DNA of 64,000 nucleotides, taken from contig NC_133157.1 in the NCBI RefSeq assembly GCF_040802235.1, forward strand, positions 34,686,501-34,750,500. Direction: 5' to 3'. This DNA is from Manis javanica (lineage: Eukaryota; Chordata; Mammalia; Pholidota; Manidae). The notes beneath the pieces were generated by a model. That model was not told the origin of the DNA, searched no databases, and worked only from the letters and a program-made list of their open reading frames with translations. Shown here one piece after another: positions 58,723 to 64,000 of the stretch (its first letter is position 1; the number at the start of each line of letters is the position of its first letter). The position numbers and the translations under genes are program-made.

Positions 58723-59839
58723 TTCAAACTGTGAAACACATTCAAAGTATTCAGTTTCTTAGGCCATATGCAAACATTTTAATACTTAGATTGACATTTT
58801 TAAATATATAAACCACTGTTCTTTATAATTCTATATCAAAAAAGACAACATTTATTATACTGTGCATATCACAAAAAGCAAATGTGTCTTCATGAACAGA
58901 AAATATTGGGTTAACACACATGATTGTCATTTTACAAATATGGCTATTCACCTTCTTCATAATAAAATAGAAAAATCATGTATTATTTACATGCACTACT
59001 AATTATTTCACTTTTTGGCATTATATAAGTAGCAGCAATTGGTTTAAAGAGTGATGTTTAAAAACTCTAAATTTAACTCTGATGAATACTGGAGAATATA
59101 TATTTGGTCACTATAAAAATGCACACCACAAGATGCCTTGATGCCATATAACTTTTCCCTTTCACAAAAGTCAAAGACACACACTAGTAACCACTGAGCC
59201 TATCACCATATACTATGTGAGTGCCACTTGGTTAGCTTTCTTTGCTTAACACAACAGATGGGTTCCTGAATTAAATTTCTATAAATTAAGTGTGATGATT
59301 TACATGATAATTTCAAAGATGTTTTATCTTTACTTCATACTCTAACAACAGTGGCTCTTCACTGTGACCCCTAGAGCCTCTAGACAGAGTAGGTAAAACC
59401 TGTAAACACACACACACACACACTCACAGACACGGGGGCACTTTAATACCTAAAGGGACTCTGAAATGAGGTTTCTGGATATGAAGCCCATAGTAAAATG
59501 AGTTTTTTTCTAAAAAGTGATCATTTCACTTATCGATGATCTTGAATTTGTTTTAGAGTGGGGGACCCATTTAAAGAACAAAACGTGAATAGTAAGGCAG
59601 TGATCCACCAGAGATATCCTCTTTTCATTACTATTTGGAAGAACTTATTTTAACATTTGTAAAAACCAAACAAAAACCCTACTAATATTGGCAAATTAAA
59701 AAAAAAATACTGTGTGGTGAATAGAGGTGACAAGTGCTTTTACTTGACCGCTATTAAACTTCAAACCAGCAGTTCTGTATTTGTCTTTCACAAGGTAGAA
59801 AACTCAGGTGGAGGAACATTTTGCCCTTTTTATGGGCAG

Positions 59840-60061
59840 TCACTTATGTGTCCAGACCATGTGCAAAGTGAGGCCCAGGCTGGGGAGGAAAAAGCAGGAG
59901 TGGCAGGGGGGACTGGCTCCGATGCCAGCTGATGGTATACTGCTGGAGACTTGTACCTGGGAAATGATGAGGGCAGAGAGAGGGACGTGGGATGCCAGCG
60001 TAGGGCTATCGGAGTTGATAAGGGATTCGATCTTCTCTGCTTCTTTATTGCAGGCCTCAAT
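59840..60061 (-). CDS. RECK: RECK last coding exon (GPI signal)
   Basis: 222 bp, acceptor CCCAG/ATTGAGG, TGA at 59842-59840. Encodes IEACNKEAEKIESLIN, SHVPLSALIISQVQVSS and a hydrophobic end (FFLPSLGLTLHMVW), the GPI-attachment signal. Confidence 0.95.
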   Translation of the reverse strand: MEACNKEAEKIESLINSDSPTLASHVPLSALIISQVQVSSSIPSAGIGASPPCHSCFFLPSLGLTLHMVWTHK

Positions 60062-63000
60062 CTGGGGGAGGAGAATCAGATTCTCTTATTACAAAGCCAC
60101 AGAATCCTTGGAAAGGTCAAGTCAGACAAATTCCACTACATCCTAACACAGAAAAATGTTTTCTTTGTCCTTCTATTCCTCAAAGTAACATCTTAATAAA
60201 GTCTTAATTTATTACACAAGTAACAACAGCATCAATGGCAATCAAATTAGAAAAGACCCACAATACTACTAGCCTTTCTCTGCTCACATCCTGTTCACCG
60301 TTTATCTACACTTAAACATTATCTTTATGTGGTTAAACAGAGCCACAGGGATTGGACTTCCAGTGCCTACTTACACATCAGCAAGCAAGCACTTAGGCTT
60401 AATCAGCTTCCGGATTGTGGTGGTTTATAAACTGCTTGTAGTCCCCCTTCACTTGAGCCCTCACTATTTTGATGCTGACATTTGGGCCTGCATGAGTGAG
60501 TGAGGTTCATGTCTAGATTGTCAGGAAGAAAAATGGGGGCCCACAGGACCAGCTTGGGGGTGCTCCCCCTCTTCAGTGAGAACATGGTCTTCAGGGGACA
60601 GAAGTCTACTCTGGCTGTGTCGCTGTGTGACCTGGGTCAGTCCCTCCCCTCCCTGGGAAGGACTCAGCTTCCTTATTTGTATGATGAGCAGATGCCTTCT
60701 GTCTCGGCACACTCTGAGCCAGTGTGCACCCTCTCCAGCTCCTTTGCGTCCTGTTGTCCAATGTGTACCCAACCTCAGCCACCTGGAAAATGCTCACCAG
60801 GCGCAGCCCTGTCCTTCACTAACTGCGTAGCTTTCCTCCCTCCTACTCTGCCTAGCTTTCCAAATGCCTCCGTTTCCTCACCCGCTTCTAAGACCACCTG
60901 AAGATAAGTCAGCAGCATATGCTGAACCCCACCTGCAAAGCTTTTGGATAATGATCAACAGGAATAATCAGGATCACAATTTCTGATTCAATGCTGAAGT
61001 ACCCAAATACATCACACTGTGGAACAGACACATGCATGCGGATTTTCTGAAGTATTTCCAGAACTGTTATTGGCTTTTTGTTTGTTACCTAGAAAGAAAA
61101 AAAAATATTTCTACTTTTTCAAACAAAAGAACAATTCCATGTTAGTGCCTAAGCTGCCTTGCCTAAGAGGAAGAGGGTCATTTGACCAAGGAGCCCCAAA
61201 GTGCAGGGCCCCAGAAGGGCCCTGAGGACTGAATTCTAGATCTCCAGAGTCCATTCCAGTGGGGTTTTGTCCAAGCTTTGTGGCCCAGATAAACACTCTC
61301 ATCAGAAACATTTTTTTTAAGTGACTGTTCTGAGTTGGAGGCCATAGGGAAATAAAGTCCCCTTCTTGTAAAAATACAGGTGTTTTAGTCCAAATGGGGA
61401 TAGTTTTCCAGGTAGTGGCAGGTGTTGGCTGCTGTATTTCTGAAGCCCTGTCTCCATAAAAGCAAGCAGAAAAAGTCAGGTAGAGGCAAGGGAGAAGGGG
61501 AAGAACTATTATGAGAAGGTGGCAGGCCCTGGAAGCACCCCCAGGAGGAAAGGAGACTGTGAGGGGAGGAAACCCTCTGGGCATCTCCCAGTCTCTGGCT
61601 CCCTGGTTCTGCTTCTAGCCCAAACTCTGCTTACTATGCTAGCAAGGGACCTTTTCTAAGAAAGGCTCAGGCTGACTGATGTGCAGATAGAGCTCCCTAC
61701 AAGCCAGGGTGTAGAGGAAAGGAGCACAGGGTCAGGAGCTAGACAGCCTGAGTTCAACCCTACTTCTGCTGGTTTGGAGCTATACAGCTTGCAGCAAGTT
61801 GCTTCTCTGCAAATTAGTTTCTTCATCTACAAACAGGACAACACATTCTTCTCTGGATGGTTACTGATAGGCTTATCAATAAGGTTTCAACAATATCTGC
61901 CACATAAAGCAATTTACCTGAGCAATAGTATCCAGTTTTTCTTTGTCAAATAAAACTCTTAACATCCCAGCACATAATGGACAACAAGCACCTGGATAAC
62001 AGAAACCATATTATGTGTTTAGAATTAGAAACCAGGAGAATTCATAAAGTTGGTGAAATTACCAACCCTTCATTTTGTGCTGGGAGAGTTACAGCTGTCC
62101 TTATGGATGACTGCACTTATAGTTGAGTTTTGTGACCAACCTGGGGTCTTATAATCTATGTGTTTGCCAAAATCCTTCCTCCCTCCCTGCTTTCATCCTT
62201 TACCACTTCTCAGGGTGAGGCAGCTGTGGTATAAGACAGCACAGAGAGAGCTGGACTTGCAGGTGATGTGGGGCCTAGACCCTGCCCTGCCTCAAAATTC
62301 ACTGCAGGATCCTGGGCAAGTGCTTTCCTGGGCCCTTGATTTCCTGTCTGCCAAAAAAAAAAAAAAGGGAGCAAGTATATCAGGGATTCCATGAGTGCTA
62401 GAGTCATCAAATGAACTTTAAACAATATGTTGAACTGTTAGAAAATGCTAACAAGATATCACAATGTGGTCTCCAGGAAAGAAACTTTGCTTTGCTCACT
62501 GCCGTGTCCCCAATGCTTAGAAGAGGGCCTGGCACATAGCGGAAGCTCAGGAAACATTTGGGGAATCCATGGATGGAGGAATAACTTGTTAGATTCCAGA
62601 TTAACCAGTCTGTGCAGACTTGGGATAAAGTATCTTGCACCTCTGTTTAACTGAAATGTAGGGACTGTAAGGTAAGCTGTTTAAAAAAATGGTTACCACT
62701 CATAATAGTTTGTATGAAACAAGATTTTCTTGATCATATGTAACTAAATGAAGTAGATACTAGGGCCAATCTAAGACAACTATCCTGTTTTCAATTTCAA
62801 ATGTTTGTGTTTATCAAAAGTACTTCAACTATTCATTCATTAATTACTAATTCTTTATTCATTAAATTTATAATAAATGTTATACATTCGAACAAATAAC
62901 CATCATTTTAGTAATTAAATGCTGAATTATCTATTTACATTAGTAACAGTTTGGTGTGAGATTTTGCTTGAAAAAATTGGACACATTGTTTTAAAACCTG

Positions 63001-63418
63001 CAGACCAGATGATGTCTAAGGTAATCCACAGCTTTTTAAGGTCAACATAGAGTAATGCATCTAATCAGCACCAGGTAGAGTTAAGACTTTTTGAAAAGCT
63101 TAAATAAACTAGTCAACTCTCTTCCCCTCAGTAACTCACTCTCTGGAAGTGGACAAGCAAGTCTCATCCATCCCACCCCTGCCCCACCTCAGATACTGCC
63201 AGCCTACCGGGTGGGATGATGGGTTTGCACTCAGTCACTGAGAGCGAAAGACACTTCACGGCAGCACACTCGGCGATGGAACTGTACTCTGAGAGGACCC
63301 CGACAGCCTGGCAGGGCCCATGGTAATCGACTGCTACACGATCCGAGTAGGCAGCACACACGCTACTATATGTCTCTCCATTGTGCCCACAGATGGGCTC
63401 TGTGGCTCTGCAGAAGGG
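59840..63418 (-). CDS. RECK: RECK 3' part: last four coding exons
   Basis: CDS = 63208-63418, 61918-61991, 60933-61088, 59840-60061 on the minus strand; phases agree and introns are GT-AG. RECK is a GPI-anchored, cysteine-rich cell-surface glycoprotein that inhibits several matrix metalloproteinases and, with GPR124/ADGRA2, mediates WNT7-specific signalling in brain vessels. The window holds the last Kazal-like module (CRATEPICGHNGETYSSVC), the linker, a folded juxtamembrane region (ITVLEILQKI, VFGYFSIESEIVILI) and the GPI-signal C-terminus. The N-terminal cysteine-knot repeats and first Kazal modules are beyond the right edge. The C-terminal hydrophobic tail differs from human but remains hydrophobic. 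Confidence 0.95.
60597..60700 (+). repeat. MIR SINE in RECK intron
   Basis: TGTGTGACCTGGGTCAGTCC then CTCAGCTTCCTTATTTGTATGATGAG is a sense MIR core. Confidence 0.75.
60933..61088 (-). CDS. RECK: RECK penultimate coding exon
   Basis: 156 bp (52 codons, phase 0-0), acceptor TCTAG/GTAACA, donor GCAG/GTGGGG. Encodes VTNKKPITVLEILQKIRM, SVPQCDVFGYFSIESEI and VDHYPKALQ. Confidence 0.96.
61705..61855 (+). repeat. MIR SINE in RECK intron
   Basis: CCTGAGTTCAACCCTACTTCTGC then CAGCAAGTTGCTTCTCTGC and TTTCTTCATCTACAAACAGG match sense MIR. Confidence 0.75.
61918..61991 (-). CDS. RECK: RECK coding exon before the penultimate
   Basis: 74 bp, acceptor CCAG/GTGCTTG, donor CTCAG/GTAAAT. Encodes ACCPLCAGMLRVLFDKEK and LDTIAQ, completing a glycine codon split with the Kazal exon. 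Confidence 0.95.
62225..62375 (+). repeat. MIR fragment with poly(A) run
   Basis: CCTGGGCAAGTGCTTTCCTGGGCCC preceded by a MIR-like sequence, then a 14-base A-run at about 62353-62366. RECK intron. Confidence 0.55.
62485..62580 (+). repeat. L2 3'-end fragment
   Basis: CCCAATGCTTAGAAGAGGGCCTGGCACATAGCGGAAGCTCAGGAAACATTTGGGG is the sense L2 3' terminus. RECK intron. Confidence 0.8.
63208..63418 (-). CDS. RECK: RECK Kazal-module exon
   Basis: 211 bp, acceptor CCTCAG/CCCTTC and donor CCCG/GTAGGC, entering in phase 0. Encodes PFCRATEPICGHNGETYS, VDYHGPCQAVGVLSEYSS and CKPIIPP, a Kazal-like protease-inhibitor module with conserved cysteines and the CGHNGETY core. Confidence 0.95.
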
Positions 63419-64000
63419 CTGAGGGCAAACAAAGCACATTTAGCCTGAAAACCTCTCTGTGGTGCACTTTTCCTAACCAAGAGGGCAGAGCAGGTGTCCT
63501 TTATTTTCAGGAAAGAAAAAGGACGCAGGTATAAATTCTGGGACCCTTTTAATTAAAGCTCCTGAGGTCGGCTAACATGGGGTAGGGGCTGTCCCAAGAT
63601 GAACTAGAGAGACTACTTTTCTCAGCTCTTCTGGGACTTGGGTACTCATTCATTGTGCACTGAATGAGATTAAAGTCCCCCTTCTTCCAGGCTTCTATTA
63701 CTCTAAGTGCCTACTGAAGGAAATAAGATCAATCTTCATGCAAATTTAGAGGCCTTATCATCTCCTGTTAGGTATGGGACGAGTGGAGAGATCAGTGGGA
63801 GATGACTGCATCCATCAGGTAAGTTAGGAATATGTAAGAGAAGACTTGTAGCCAGGAAGAAGGAACAAGTAGGAACTGACGACCGGGAATTCAGAGTAGA
63901 AGGTATCAATGTACTTGAATACCAGAGCTCTGAGGGAGACAACCTGAAGGGATCGTCCTGACAAAGAAAAACCAGGAAATGAGAAGCAGTCATGTGAGGT
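63419..64000. other. RECK: RECK intron to window edge
   Basis: No further RECK exon recognised. A CAG/GACGATCCC acceptor-like sequence lies near 63955, but its translation does not resemble RECK. Confidence 0.5.

Larger units (their letters stand above)
58450..59839 (-). other. RECK: RECK 3' UTR
   Basis: AT-rich sequence between the RECK stop codon and the candidate poly(A) signal, free of recognisable transposons. Contains a (CA)n run at about 59408-59428 and a miR-21 seed match at 58715-58722. Confidence 0.8.

Noticed and set aside
63736-63993. Possible further RECK exon (acceptor TTTGTCAG near 63955)
   Set aside because: The translation does not resemble RECK, and no matching donor or cysteine pattern is seen.

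Overview
This is a window from a placental mammal nuclear genome. Three conserved protein-coding genes lie on the minus strand in the order (left to right) CCIN, GLIPR2, RECK, so transcription runs right to left as RECK > GLIPR2 > CCIN. This is the synteny of human chromosome 9p13.3 (recalled knowledge), in inverted orientation. The rest is introns, intergenic DNA and a dense record of L1, L2, MIR, DNA-transposon and retroviral insertions. The youngest repeats are L1 copies sharing one lineage-specific 3' end. I saw no Alu, B1/B2, bovine tRNA-type or dog/horse tRNA-derived SINEs. This suggests a laurasiatherian with few young SINEs; a pangolin is possible, but that is a weak guess.

Layout. 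1-1.8 kb: intact, intronless calicin gene (CCIN). 2.5-8.5 kb: two 5'-truncated L1 copies head to tail, the second carrying a nested L1 tail. 8.9-9.55 kb: a GC-rich, CpG-rich island with no recognised gene. 11.4-31.2 kb: GLIPR2, all five coding exons recovered with canonical GT-AG junctions and giving a 154-residue protein, with a CpG-island promoter at 30.8-31.8 kb. Its introns carry MIR, L2, MER5A-like and L1M relics, a 151-bp direct duplication and a perfect 18-bp hairpin. 33-38.6 kb: old antisense L1 with a Tigger-type DNA transposon inside it, a tetranucleotide microsatellite and a MaLR LTR.

38.6-52.9 kb: a three-layer nest. An old L1M relic is split by a near full-length younger L1, which is split by a complete but defective class II (betaretrovirus-like) provirus, on the strand opposite to the L1. 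The provirus has 376-bp LTRs, a TCAACC target-site duplication, a Lys-type primer binding site, a polypurine tract, gag, dUTPase-protease, pol and env remnants. Its pol frame lacks the reverse-transcriptase catalytic core through an in-frame deletion. 52.9-58.4 kb: intergenic DNA with a few relics. 58.4-63.4 kb: the last four coding exons and 3' UTR of RECK, including a perfect 8-mer match for the miR-21 seed; the upstream RECK exons lie beyond the right edge.

The three host genes are not an operon and share no evident pathway. CCIN is a sperm-head cytoskeletal protein, GLIPR2 a Golgi-associated CAP protein, and RECK a GPI-anchored protease regulator and WNT7 co-receptor component. I found no bacterial-style system, CRISPR array, rRNA or tRNA gene. 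The most notable non-gene structures are the nested provirus, the GLIPR2 intron duplication, the hairpin and the orphan CpG island.
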